From NCBI GenBank assembly GCA_039566865.1, contig CM076961.1:13415501-13479500 (forward strand): a stretch of 64,000 nt of DNA, read 5' to 3'. The position numbers and the translations under genes were made by a program. This document shows, in pieces, positions 1 through 10,310 of this stretch (position 1 is its first letter; every line of letters starts with the position of its first letter). Source of the DNA: Aurelia coerulea (taxonomy: Eukaryota; Cnidaria; Scyphozoa; Semaeostomeae; Ulmaridae). The notes under the pieces are model-generated. The model was given only the letters and a program-made list of their open reading frames with translations, was not told the origin of the DNA and did not search any database.

Positions 1-176
1 GTTGACTTCAGCTGCTAGATTATCACCGAATGCCGAAGAAACTTGCAGACCTAGTCCAGCTATGTCAACGACCGAGCACTTATGGCAGGAAACTGCAACT
101 GTTAGCTCTGCAAGTCAACAACATGAGGGTGTTGATGAAACTTCAGATCAGAACAATTCCGATGACAAATCAACAG
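1..176 (+). CDS. C2H2 zinc-finger gene, upstream exon (partial)
   Basis: The reading frame is open from base 2 and encodes a Ser/Thr/Glu/Asp-rich low-complexity segment with no recognised domain, typical of linkers in front of zinc-finger arrays. It ends at a good donor (ACAG|GTAATG, GT at 177-178) with one leftover base, G176. That base plus GA at 1837-1838 makes a Gly codon and continues into the zinc-finger frame downstream, so phase supports the join. The 5' part of the gene lies left of the window. The protein's role is unknown; DNA binding is inferred from the fingers. Confidence 0.65.
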
Positions 177-1836
177 GTAATGCAAATATGAGCCTGCACT
201 TTTTGATAATCTCATACTGATTTATTGATGAAGTATAAGTAACGATACCACAATGAGCGTGGAAATACATAGCAACCCTGTGGCCATTTGCATCTAACAT
301 AACGTAACAACTTGATAACTTTTGTTCTCAGTTTTTTATTCAATTAAAGAAATTAAGAACCACTGAAGATTTATAAGCTATGTGCCATTGTTTTGTTAGC
401 AAGAGAAAGGGCTTACAGCAGTGTCAGTTAGCTCCCACTATGAATGACACACCTACAATTTGAGATAATCGAAGTTGTAAAAAAGGTGAAAAAAGAAAAC
501 TCGCTCACCAAATTCTACGCTGCTTTCCTCACACAAACAAAAATTGTCTATCTTAATAATTTGGCAGGAAAATTGATGTGTTTGGTTGTCTCAGTTGGCA
601 CCTAAGTTCTGGAAAAGATCATTTCAAATATTAGATACCTTTAAAAGCACCCCTAACTGTAGTGGCAGGGATTGTATTAAAAAGTCCCCTCAGAGGTGTT
701 GCTTAAACGGAAAATGCAAAATTGTAGGGCCGAATCATGAATGTATGTAAGAGAGCATGTAAGGTGCAGAGCCCAACCAAATTATTTTCTTCCGGGGAAT
801 GGCAAAAAGAAATTTGTCAAAACTTCCTGCAAACAGTTTTTCTTTTTCACATTGATTTAGTGGATTGTACAGCATACTTCACATGCAAGTTGTAGGTAGA
901 ATCTAGTTCACATGCTACTTGGAGAAATTTGACACAGTCATAAACCAACAACTTCAGGTTTAAACTCAACTAACGTAAGCAATACTTATATTTTAAGAAT
1001 GAATACTAGGTACAGGTGGCTCAAAAAACGCATGGTAATCATAGGTGAGCAACCAATATGCATAAAATGTTCGTCATGAAGATGAGAAACCAAACGGCAC
1101 ATGCACATTTATTTAAAACTTTTCCTTCCTTGAAACGAAAGTGTTGTGAGCACAAGAAGCAACTAAGAGGTCGATGAAAGGTCAACCTGGACGAACTCCA
1201 TGACTTAAAACAACTAATCTTTTTCAGATTCTAAATACGAGTCTCTTTGTCAAGATTCTACTTGATTAAAGTTATTCCAGCAGTTGTTTCTAGATATTAG
1301 GTTCTTGTGTTTTGATGTTGGTATGAAAAATATATAGCCTTTCTTAGCAAGATTTCATGCGGCCTAAAATTCTTGCCAATATTTCCTGGGAACGGCGCTT
1401 CTCTGCTCCCACACATTGTTGGCCTCTGATAAGGTGTCAGTCGTACGCATATGCGCTATCTTTCCCTCTCTGTATATTTTTGAAAAATTAAATGCGTTGA
1501 AACTTTTGTTCAATTCGCCCTCTGCAAATCCTTTAAAAAAACCTTTTTTTACTCACCTGGTGCACTGTCGGGGGGGGGGGGGGTACTTGATTTGTACGGG
1601 GGTTGCCCACGAAAAAATTTTTTTTTACCCTGCTCCAGAATTTTTTCAAAATGATAACCTGTTCCATACTCATGAAATTTGACCGGAAAATGACCCGATC
1701 TAGCTCCCCTTTGACGGGAAGGTCTTTAGTTTTCTCTTATAAGAGCTAAAGAAAGAAGATATGAAATCAATACAGTGTATGTGCATATTTTTAATGAAAT
1801 GAAATTTAACTCACAACTATTTTCACTTTCTCACAG
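177..1836 (+). other. Intron of the zinc-finger gene
   Basis: The intron runs from the GT donor at 177 to an AG acceptor at 1835-1836 after a pyrimidine tract. It is AT-rich non-coding sequence. The one notable block is about 1567-1725: a run of G followed by TACTTGATTTGTACGGG and an AT-rich body. This resembles the G-rich end of the MITE at 5645 and a degenerate block near 7960-8160, so it is probably an old repeat of related type. Confidence 0.5.
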
Positions 1837-3119
1837 GAGCAAAATCTTGTTCGTTTGATGTTTGCAGAAAGGAATTTATCAAAGTTGGAGTGCTGAGAAG
1901 CCATGAACAAGTACCTATCAGAGAGAAGCCCTTTTCGTGTGAAATCTGCACCAAAAGATTTGTTCGACGTGGAAGCCTTACAGTTCATAAGCGTACACAT
2001 AGTGGAGGGAAACTTTATTTGTGTGAAATTTGTGGGGAAAAATTTATTCGACGTAAGGACCTTAAAGTACATGAGCGTATACATTCTGGAGAAAAAGCTC
2101 ATGCATGTGATATTTGTGGAAAGGAACTTTTTGATGATCAAAACCTTAGGAGACATAAACGTATACATACTGGAGAGAGACCTTATTCATGTAAAATTTG
2201 TGGGAAAAAATTTATTCAACTCAGCCACCGTACGGCACACGAGCGTATACATACTGGAGAAAAACCTTATGTTTGTGACATTTGTGGCAAGGCCTTTAAC
2301 CAAGGTACAAACCTTCAGGTCCATAAGCTTACACATACTGGAGCGAAACCTTACTCCTGTGATATCTGTGAGAAGAAATATGTTAAAGAGCAAGACCTTA
2401 GGATACACAAGTGTGTACATACTGGAGAGAAGCCTTACTCGTGTAATATTTGTGGTATGGAATTTATTCGACCTGGAGACCAAAGGCTACATAAGCGAAT
2501 GCATACTGGAGAGAAACCTTATTCCTGTGAAATTTGCGGGAAAGTGTTTCACGCTCCCTGGAAACTTCAAGAACATAAGCGAATATATTCGGGAGACAAA
2601 CATCATTCATGCGAAATTTGTGGGAAAACGGTTCGCGATTCCTCGACACTTCAAGAACATAAGCGAATACATACTGGAGAAAAGCCTTACTCGTGTGATA
2701 TATGTGGGAAGGGATTTTGTCAAAGTAGTCAACTTACAGTTCATAGGCGTGTACATGCTGGAGAAAAACCTTACTCGTGCGATATATGTGGGAAGGGATT
2801 TTGTCAAAGTGGTCAACTTACAGTACATAAGCGTGTACATACAGGAGAGAATTCTCATTCCTGTGAAGTTTGCGGAAAAGTGTTTCACGCTTCCTGGAAA
2901 CTTCAAGAGCATATGCAAATATATACTGGAGACAAACATTATTCATGCAAAATTTGTGGAAAAACGTTTCGCGATTCCTCAACACTTCAAGATCATAAGC
3001 AAATACATACTGGAAAGAAACCTTACTCATGTGACATATGTGGAAAAGAATTTTGTCAAAGTAGTCAACTTACAGTACATAAGCATGTACATACTGGAGA
3101 GAAAACCTTGTATATATAA
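1837..3119 (+). CDS. C2H2 zinc-finger protein, terminal exon
   Basis: This is a probable sequence-specific nuclear DNA-binding protein with no recognised effector domain. The exon follows an AG acceptor at 1835-1836 and ends at TAA 3117-3119. Read from GCA at 1839, it gives a degenerate first finger (C-x4-C, second His lost) and then 14 tandem 28-residue fingers of the CxxC...F...L..HxxxH type, joined by TGEKPY-like linkers. Two fingers (from about 2520 and 2856) have Tyr for the last His (HKRIY, HMQIY), so they may bind zinc weakly. There is no KRAB, BTB or SCAN domain in the visible part. A second frame over the same span also stays open for about 400 codons; this is a by-product of the repetitive codon pattern. 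The last finger is followed directly by Thr-Leu-Tyr-Ile-stop, and decayed fingers lie downstream, so the array was probably once longer. Confidence 0.85.
2520..3107 (+). repeat. Internal duplication of a four-finger block
   Basis: The block from 2520 (motifs KVFHAPWKLQEH, then DSSTLQEH, then CQSSQLTVH, then CQSGQLTVH) recurs from 2856 as KVFHASWKLQEH, DSSTLQDH and CQSSQLTVH. The shift is exactly 336 bp, four 84-bp fingers. The odd His-to-Tyr finger is copied with it, so the substitution came before the duplication. This is unequal-crossover growth of the array. Confidence 0.85.
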
Positions 3120-3229
3120 CGTTTGTACATAATAACATTTGGAAATAACATTTGGAAAACGTTTGCCCAAAGCACACACCTTAGCAGATAAACCTCATTT
3201 CTTTTACTTTTGTGGGAACGTGTTTATGT

Positions 3230-3887
3230 TTCTTGAATACTTATAGAACATATGCGAGTGCATACTGGAGACAAACCTTACTCATGTGTAATTAATTTGT
3301 GGAAAGGAATTTAGTTAAATTGGTCACCAGACAGTACATAAGCGTATACATACCGGAGCAAGGCCTTTTGTATGTGATATTTAAGAGAAAGCATTTCCTA
3401 AAGTACACACCTTAGGATACACCAACGTATGCATGCGGGAGAGAACCCTTACTCTTGTGATATTTGTTGAAAGGAGGGGACACCTCCAAGTGCATGAGCG
3501 TATACATACTGGAGAAAGGCCTTTTGTATGTGATTTAAGAGAAAGCATTTCCTAAAGTACACACCTTAGGAAATACCAACGTATGCATACGGGAGAGAAA
3601 CCTTACTCTTGTGATATTTGTGGAAAGGAGGTGGACACCTCTAAATGCATGAACGTATACATACTGGAGAAAGGCCTTTTCAGTGTGATATTTGCGGGAA
3701 AGAATTTGGCCAAGTTTGGACCCTCAAACAGCATGAGCGTACAGATTCTGCAGTGAGAAAGTTTTCATGTTACGTTTGGGGGAAAGTGTTTGTCCAAGCT
3801 GTGTACCTTAGAAATCATATGCGAAGCCTACTGGAGAGAAACCTTTTTCATGTGAAATCTGTAAACGAATACAGTAAAGAAATTTGA
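3230..3887 (+). pseudogene. Decayed zinc-finger array
   Basis: Past the stop of the zinc-finger exon, pieces of finger coding remain (TGEKPY-like linkers, CDICGK, HERIHTG) but are split by frameshifts and stops. About 156 bp is tandemly duplicated (repeats beginning near 3362, 3518 and 3673). The last part, about 3645-3887, is still open and reads [20 protein letters not shown], then loses its zinc ligands (CYVWGK). I read this as the former 3' end of the array, now dead. A separate spliced exon is possible but unlikely given the internal stops. Confidence 0.7.
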
Positions 3888-5644
3888 CAGATTTGAAGTT
3901 TGAGGAAGTTGATGTTCAGGCCTCGATTTCAATTTTGTAATTGATAAGGGCTCATTATACAATATGTCAATATCAGTAAGATTTCTTTTTATTCTGTAAG
4001 ACACAATCGGGCAGCTTTTGTAAGGTGCATTGTGACGATTCAAATTCACTCCATGCGAATCAAAAATGTATAGACGTTTGAAAGATTTTATTTCTCAAAC
4101 CATTTATCAGATTCCTATAAACTAATGATTCCTGTGTAGCTATCATATCAACTTAAATGATAAGGTTTAGCTTCATAGAATTTGTCTTATAGTTCTTAAA
4201 TTACAAGGGATTTATACAAATGCTGCATCTCAAATCTTTCACAACAGGCCTAATATTCCTTGGTATATTGAAGTAGACAATTGAATGGCTAAATGACAGT
4301 TCCAAGTGCATACGATTATGAAGCAGACCCTTTTTTCCTATTCATTTAAATATTACTAGCAATAGTTACTACTAGGTGCCCCACACCAGATATCTCTAGC
4401 AGGTATGGTAAACACTAAAAAGGTAGATCAGTGTTGCAGTTTTCACATAGTGATTCCATATCCATTCTGTACGGGCCAAACATTTGACACTTGTGCATAA
4501 AATCTGTCACATCATGTGTCCACAGAAAGCATCAGGGCTCGAATCTTTGCAACATAACTCATTAACCATGTTAGTGTTTGGCATATAACTGATTGACTAA
4601 ACAAGTAAATAAAGTAAAATATAAGCACTTTGATGCGAATTGAAATAAGCACGACGTTTCGAGCATAGCCCGTTACCAAGTTAACTGATTGACTGTGTGA
4701 TAACAAAAAATAATCTTGAAAAAATAAAGAGAAAAGATTGAAGTTTGCCTTCTGGCATTAGATTCTTCAAAGCCGACTTTTCATTGCATTGTTGCCAAAC
4801 GAAGAAAGAAGAGCATAAGAATCAGTCCATAACAAGAGAAGAAAATGCCTCAAAAGCATCAAAAACAAAATTAAATCTGCTAATTTAGTGAATTAGAATT
4901 GTTACAGAAGTATCGCTGGTTACTCTAAATCATAGCAGTTCATAAAAATATACGACATGTTCTTAAAAAATCGGTCATGCAAAATTAACTGACTGGCCTA
5001 GGCCTTGTTTGCATCATAGCTTTGTTGAGGTAGTTAGGGGCCAATGCTGTTCCCCTGCTATGGCATGCTCTGCTGGTCTCCTTCTTTTCACCGTCAAAAA
5101 ATTGCCCACTACTAGCTTTGCCAAAAACCATTTGTTTGTTTTGTTTTGTTGTTCTTATCTCAAACAGTTACTATGGACACCCCTGAGCCTTTTTGGCATG
5201 GAAAGAAAGAGAATTTCCTCCTCTGTTGAAAGCCCTTTGTTTCAGATACAAGAGTATGCTGAGAGAATACATATTACGTTACGTAATATGTTAAGCACCA
5301 TATGGCGTGATATCATCATTATTCTATTCTCCTTTATAATCCAGCTCAGTAAAATACAAACTACAACGATTGCAGTAAATCTATGGCTTGCGAACCCGAT
5401 TAAACCTGTTTTGACAGAAAACCAATCACATTCCACCATTCTCAAACAAGCTTGCGTAAAACCTTGTCAATCCTGTATTACGACGAAAAATTCCAAATAT
5501 GCGAGGATTTGAGATTCGAAGCCCTAGCCAGTGCAGCCTCGTATGCGCGCGGTGGGCTATAAAGCCCCACTTCGGTGTGGGGCAACAATAAATATTACAT
5601 ACTGCTACACGTTCCTAATTACTATACAACACTAGGGATGATAC
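3888..5644. other. Intergenic, nothing recognised
   Basis: AT-rich DNA without a supported gene. A 167-codon open stretch at 5009-5512 starts at TTG, has no recognisable motif and looks like chance. The rest shows no clear inverted repeats or coding signal. Confidence 0.4.
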
Positions 5645-5918
5645 CCCGGGGGGGGTACTTGACCAGGTTTTGGTCGGCGACGTGCCATCGAAGCTTCAAA
5701 AACATACCCGTTCCTTATACCAATTTTCCAAAAAAGTATACCCGACCTTATACCAATTTTGCGAAAAAGTATACCTGACCTTATACCAATTTTCCGAAAA
5801 AGTATACCAAAATCAATCGTGAAAATCGACACCGTTCCTTATACCAAAATCGCGAAAATCGATACCCTTCCCGATGGCACGTCCCCGTACCCAAAATATG
5901 TGAAGTGCCCCCCCCGGG
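5645..5918. mobile_element. MITE with CCCGGGGGGGG ends and 8-bp target duplication
   Basis: The 274-bp element has inverted ends CCCGGGGGGGG(T/C)ACTT and is flanked by the exact direct repeat GATGATAC (5637-5644 and 5919-5926). Inside are about three tandem copies of a roughly 33-bp unit (CCTTATACCAATTTTCC...AAAAAGTATAC), then partly inverted related sequence. It has no coding capacity. An 8-bp target duplication fits hAT or P-type transposases, but the ends match no superfamily I can name with confidence. Confidence 0.8.
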
Positions 5919-6433
5919 GATGATACAAGGGGAGCGAAAGACAATGACTACCCCATGGCCAATCTAAAAAGACATGCAACGTTTAACTAAATACAGCTAC
6001 ACTACGAACGATCAGAAACTAATGGATACCATAATAGATTCTGTCTTACATCAGATGTCAGGACGGGGTTGTGATGAATTTAAAGATTAATTTAAAGAGA
6101 GCAAACTCTATAAACTTCGGAAAGTTTGAGCGATCAGGTCGACGGATTAAATTTTGATTATGGTATCTTTAGGCAAAATTGTTAGCGAAGGTGATGAAGC
6201 ATTTTAGCCTGTTTTATTAAAGGATTTTAGACGGAACATTTTAAAAAATTGATTGTACTTTGAGAACCATCCGACCGATTTGACAAACTAAACTTTCCTG
6301 TCTCACTTCATTTATTAGGTCATTAGGTACACGGGTCAGGTATTATCAGTTGATAGGAATCTGATCATTTTGGTTTGCTATAAATATTTTTGGATTGCCA
6401 GGTATCAAGTTAAATTATGTCTTTAACTTATAC

Positions 6434-6675
6434 CATGGGTAGTTAGACACTGCTAGTGTGCTTCTATGGAGGAGCGCTGGATAATATGTATCTGCGGGGG
6501 AAATTTTCTATAGTACTGCGGAGGAGATATTATGTATCTGCGGGGGAAATTTTTATAGTTTAATATTTTCGTTCTTTCGATATCTCCTCCGCAGTACTAC
6601 AAAAATTTCCACCGCAGATACATATTATCCAGCGCTCCTCCATAGAAGCACACCAGCAGTGTCTAACTACCCATG
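6434..6675. mobile_element. Foldback MITE with about 99-bp inverted repeats
   Basis: Left arm 6434-6532 and right arm 6577-6675 are near-perfect inverted copies beginning CATGGGTAGTTAGACACTGC, with a loop of only about 45 bp. CTTATAC flanks both ends (6427-6433, 6676-6682), a 7-bp target duplication. The sequence around TATCTGCGGGGGAAATTTT occurs twice on the left side, suggesting internal duplication. It is non-coding and would form a strong hairpin as RNA. Confidence 0.85.
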
Positions 6676-6960
6676 CTTATACAAAGCCTTTCTTGGCAAT
6701 TTTACGAAGGGGGCAAAGCAAATCACTCCAAAAATTCTCAAAAGAAACAAAAAAATCTTTTGGAGAGATTTTTGAAATCCCGAAATCTCGTGCACTATTT
6801 TTGGAGTAATTTCCTGCTCGAATTTATATGTTTATATCGTGAACAGACCAGACCAGACGTGAACAGCAGACCACAATCCTGGATGAAATATTTGGAACAA
6901 AGTTAGTTTTGCTGATATCTCAGTTCTTCTCACCATAGTTAATAGTTCTCACTCTTACAT

Positions 6961-7052
6961 TTACACCAACCCCTTTTACCCCTGAAACAATGTTGGTTGG
7001 CATCTTGAAGCTGAAAACATCCAAGCAACATTGTATCGGGGGTAAAAGGGGG
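6961..7052. repeat. Short inverted repeat
   Basis: About 30-bp imperfect arms, ACCCCTTTTACCCCTGAAAC near the left and its complement near the right (CGGGGGTAAAAGGGG), are separated by about 35 bp. No target duplication was found. It may be a small MITE remnant. Confidence 0.55.
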
Positions 7053-7307
7053 GTTGTTCATTTGAAATTATAGAATCTTACATTGTTCCAATATGTTTTG
7101 TCCAGGATTGCAGCTGTCTTTAAGTAGAAGACTGAGGTTATAGGGAGAAAATGTCTGATGTATTAACTGAACTTACAATTTTTTGTTCTAGTTTGCAATT
7201 TATATATTCAGCTTTTGTTTGAATGCAATACGTTCCAGTTGTTTTGAAAAGCTTTGTGATTTGTGCAATGAAGTCTTCTGGAAATCCTTTTCCAAGGTTG
7301 AATCAGC

Positions 7308-7515
7308 CAGGGGTGGTGCCAGGGAAGGGCTATGTGGGCTACAGCACCCAGTCGGAAGCATCTAGCCCCCCTTGGAGGAAATTCTGGTTATTGTCTGAGG
7401 AAATTTGGCAAAATAACATTTGAAAACTGCATTTATTAGCCATTTCAGACCCCCTTTCTGAAGTTCCAGCCCCTTGTTCCAGCCCCTTGTCGGTAGATGT
7501 ATGGCCCCACCCCTG
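7308..7515. mobile_element. hAT-like MITE
   Basis: The 208-bp element has ends CAGGGGTGG(T/G)GCCA in inverted orientation and a near-perfect 8-bp target duplication, GAATCAGC (7300-7307) and GAATAAGC (7516-7523). CAGGG-type ends with 8-bp duplications are typical of hAT elements. Internal sequence (TCGGAAGCA, GGAGGAAAT) is shared with the element at 43312-43509. It has no coding capacity. Confidence 0.75.
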
Positions 7516-7561
7516 GAATAAGCCTTCCATTTACACTGTTTACTCAAAACAACTATTTCAT

Positions 7562-7800
7562 TACGGCTTCAGAGGCAAAGTACACGACTGGTTTGCCAGC
7601 TATCTCTAGAACAGGAATCGACATACGCATGTGAACGGAAACAAGTCTACCCATCAACAAATCATCATGAACAAATCCGTAAAGGGGTGCTTCAAGGATC
7701 AGTATTATGGCCCATACTTTTCACTAACGATATGCCAAATGCACGTTCTGCTAAACCAAGAATATTTGCCGATGACACATGTATTTTTGATTTTCATGTA
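7562..7800 (+). pseudogene. Non-LTR reverse transcriptase fragment
   Basis: Translation in two frames gives YGFRGKVHDWFASYL, a stop, then GVLQGSVLWPILFTNDMPNA and FADDTCIF. These are the RT palm motifs (GxPQGSxLGPxLF-like and FADD) of non-LTR retrotransposons. The fragment has at least one stop and one frameshift, and no endonuclease or 3' part is seen nearby. It is a dead relic, strand +. Confidence 0.8.
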
Positions 7801-8506
7801 AATATTGCAAATTATCTTCGTCAATAAGTAAAGTACTTACGATGCTCCATCCCAAGTTATCGGTAACTACTAGCAAACAAATTCTCCATTTTTGGCCCAT
7901 TTGTGTACCTACACTTTTGGCCCATTTTTGTACCTACTGGACCTAAATTTGTGCGGTGATGGCCTACGAGAACATTTTTCTCCACCCGATTCCAGAATTT
8001 TTTCCTCCAAACGATAACCGATTCTTGAAAAACTTGCTCAAAAGTATACTCCAAAACACAAAAACTCCATTAAATAACAGCCCGATCTAATAAAATTTCC
8101 CCTTTTTTGACATATTTTGAAAACCTGCTCCAGAAAAATTGCCTTCTTTTAAGGGGGTATATCCAGTATTTGGGTCAAAATCTTTGTTACAGGTCCTAGG
8201 GTCACCAAATCTTGGAAGATGAAGTAATGGTAACCTGCGTTAAGAAATCTGTCACAAAACAATAGCTTTTTGTTGTCGTTGCCATGGAAACGAAGAACAA
8301 AGAGCTAAAAACCACTATCATCGCTTCTCGTTTTTCTGCTAAACGAATTTATGGAGAATGGCTAACAGCATATCAAATGAAGGCTATTAACACCACCTAT
8401 GTGGTTACAGAAAGCTTTTTTAACAATAAGTTAATCATTATTTTTGGTAGAAATTTGCAAAGTGCTGGAAATTTTGATCCGCTACATGCTAATATAACAG
8501 ATAATT
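7801..8506. other. Intergenic with an old repeat remnant
   Basis: Around 7880-8170, phrases such as TTTTGGCCCATTTGTGTACC and CCAGAATTTTTTCCTCC recall the G-rich-ended repeat in the zinc-finger intron. The copy is degenerate and has no clear ends. An open frame at 8284-8568 runs into the retrotransposon repeat that begins at 8507 and is probably chance. Confidence 0.35.
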
Positions 8507-8774
8507 GTGTACATTTAGATAATAAACTAAATGTTAGTCTAAATCAGCAAGTGTTGGGTATAGGTTGAATATTGGAGGACCTAGGGTTTTCATCATACTA
8601 GGGCAGCCTCAGATTTCGCAATATTGCTTGACGTCAATATGGCCTATTTCCTCATACCTGCATTAGTCAGTGTGAGTCAGATATGATGCCATAACTTGGT
8701 AGCCTATCAGTGAATGGCAAACTACGTAGTTCAGCTCCCTTTGCCATATTTGGGGCATCAATGGTAGGGTACAG

Positions 8775-8782
8775 TATATATA
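8775..8782 (+). promoter_or_regulatory. TATA-like box of the Ngaro-like element
   Basis: TATATATA lies 84 bp upstream of the first gag ATG (8859), inside A1; an identical copy is in A2 at about 13320. Position and composition fit a core promoter for the genomic RNA. Start-site data would be needed to confirm it. Confidence 0.45.
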
Positions 8783-8792
8783 GGGGTTTCTG

Positions 8793-8832
8793 CTAGGTGT
8801 CCTTCACTTGCAAAATCTTCATGGACACCTAG
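8793..8832 (+). repeat. 10-bp hairpin in the A repeat
   Basis: CTAGGTGTCC (8793-8802) and its exact complement GGACACCTAG (8823-8832) flank a 20-bp loop just downstream of the TATA-like box and before gag. It is repeated in A2. It may be a structured leader of the RNA or a recombinase-related site; neither is shown. Confidence 0.6.
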
Positions 8833-8858
8833 ACATCTCAAGTTTTCTTCTATCGACG

Positions 8859-10268
8859 ATGACAACTATTCGCCGCTCAGCTTCTACGCCTGATCTGATG
8901 TCTCATACGGAGTCTAATGTCCATGTCGAGCAACAATCACAACTTACTGCTGGCAAGTCCCAACGCCTTCGACGATGCCCTGGCTGCCACGAGCCAGTCA
9001 AACAACATTCTTGGGGTCTTCCTGGCCGCCATTGCCAAGGGCCTGATGAGGATGATGAAGAACTCGAAGATGATAATGATGACCAGGAAGTACAATTCCC
9101 TATCCAAGGCCAATCTGTAATCATGGGATCTCCACATGTACAGTTTGCGACCTTCGGTCAAACTGGAAATAATGGACAAAGCCTCGTCCAAGATGATACA
9201 GAAAAGCTGGCTTTAGAGCGTAAATTGCACCAGCTTGAGTTGGACGAGCGACATTTGGCAGAGCTTGACACGCTGAGAGCGAAGGTAGCCGCAAAGGAGG
9301 CTGTCGTGTCGAAAATGAGGTCAAAGCAACAACCACAACATCCGTCCAGGCAACAACCGCAACCACAACAACAAACCAGAACCACTGGACATGGCCTAAA
9401 TGCGGGAGTTCATGGGCAAACCAACAATGCAGCTACGTGTCTCACCCCACTGTTGGGGGCTGGTTCTCTTGGTACGTCGCTGCCAGCCCATTCGGGCTTG
9501 CCCTGGCAAATGCAGCAAGCACCTGCAAACACAGCCATTATTGCAAGTCAAACCAGCCAAGTAGTATCGTTGCATGAGCAGTTTCAGGCCCGAAGTGACC
9601 ATCACGCTGAGATGTTCTTGTCCCCTACAGCTGTGCCGCTTGGTGAGAAAGTCCTTCGTATTATTGACTTTATTTCTAGCTTGGTACCAAAAGAGACCGA
9701 GCAAACATTGTCTGATATGGGGGGTTCTCGGCTACTGATTTCATATGGGCAGCAACGGCCTAGGCTCGAGAGTGTGTCTCTTACGCAGTGGGTAGTAGCC
9801 AACACTAGCATATTTCATAGCCTTCTATTTTCCAGCAAGCTCCCCACCTCTCGCGACATTCGTGATTATCTTGCGTACACCGTTAGGATAATGGAGCTTG
9901 CGGGGAAATATGAATGGACAAGTGTCCTGAAATTTGATGATGAATTTCGTCAGCTTCAGGCCACTTATAGTTTTCCTTGGAGTCATGACTCTAACCACTT
10001 GCATCAAGTCACTCTCGTGCCTAAGCAAAAATCCAAGCCTAACAATGGTGGCCAGCCCCCCCAATCCAGTCAGAATTTTGCAGGCCCTAACACCGCTATG
10101 TATTCAGTTGACAATAAAATAATTTGTCGTAAATTTAACTCTGGGGGTGGTTGCCAGAATAACACATGCCATTTTGCCCATGTTTGCAGCCGTAAGGTAA
10201 GGGGCAAAGCCTGTAGCAGCTCCCACCCTGCAACTCAGCACAGCGCCCCGGCTCCCCAGTCTGGGTGA
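8859..10268 (+). CDS. Gag-like protein of the Ngaro-like element
   Basis: The 469-residue protein starts at the first ATG after A1 (MTTIRRSASTPDL); the frame is open further upstream but only inside the repeat. Order: a Cys/His knuckle near residues 40-60 (CPGCHEP...H..C), an acidic stretch, a Leu/Glu-rich coiled coil (about 120-150), a Gln/Pro-rich segment, a helical capsid-like region (about 265-380), and a C-terminal zinc knuckle with C-x8-C-x4-C-x3-H spacing followed by CSRKVRGKACSSSH. Such knuckles in DIRS-order gag proteins bind RNA. The stop is TGA at 10266, and the same frame continues into RT, so gag and pol are separated only by this stop and 42 bases before the first pol ATG. Confidence 0.85.
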   Translation: MTTIRRSASTPDLMSHTESNVHVEQQSQLTAGKSQRLRRCPGCHEPVKQHSWGLPGRHCQGPDEDDEELEDDNDDQEVQFPIQGQSVIMGSPHVQFATFGQTGNNGQSLVQDDTEKLALERKLHQLELDERHLAELDTLRAKVAAKEAVVSKMRSKQQPQHPSRQQPQPQQQTRTTGHGLNAGVHGQTNNAATCLTPLLGAGSLGTSLPAHSGLPWQMQQAPANTAIIASQTSQVVSLHEQFQARSDHHAEMFLSPTAVPLGEKVLRIIDFISSLVPKETEQTLSDMGGSRLLISYGQQRPRLESVSLTQWVVANTSIFHSLLFSSKLPTSRDIRDYLAYTVRIMELAGKYEWTSVLKFDDEFRQLQATYSFPWSHDSNHLHQVTLVPKQKSKPNNGGQPPQSSQNFAGPNTAMYSVDNKIICRKFNSGGGCQNNTCHFAHVCSRKVRGKACSSSHPATQHSAPAPQSG

Positions 10269-10310
10269 CTCAAGCAGGGGGTGCCCTCCCCCTTAAATAA
10301 AGGTAGGTGG

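Larger units (their letters stand above)
8507..8847 (+). repeat. Split direct repeat A1
   Basis: The 341-bp A repeat begins GTGTACATTTAG and ends AAGTTTTC. It recurs as A2 at 13052-13392. A1 contains the probable promoter of the element and ends just before the gag start codon. Confidence 0.93.

Noticed and set aside
1903..3132. 409-codon ORF in a second frame over the zinc-finger array
   Set aside because: The repetitive finger codons keep this frame open by chance; its product is a repeated hydrophobic pattern with no family match. Minus-strand ORFs here have the same cause.
4600..4680. CGAAACGTCGTGC-like motif on the minus strand resembling the 3' part of a hammerhead
   Set aside because: The CUGANGA core is absent and no stem I forms.
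5009..5512. 167-codon ORF
   Set aside because: Starts at TTG, no motif, composition like surrounding non-coding DNA.
8284..8568. 94-codon ORF running into the Ngaro-like element
   Set aside because: Its end lies in repeat A1, which also occurs downstream; no conserved protein seen.
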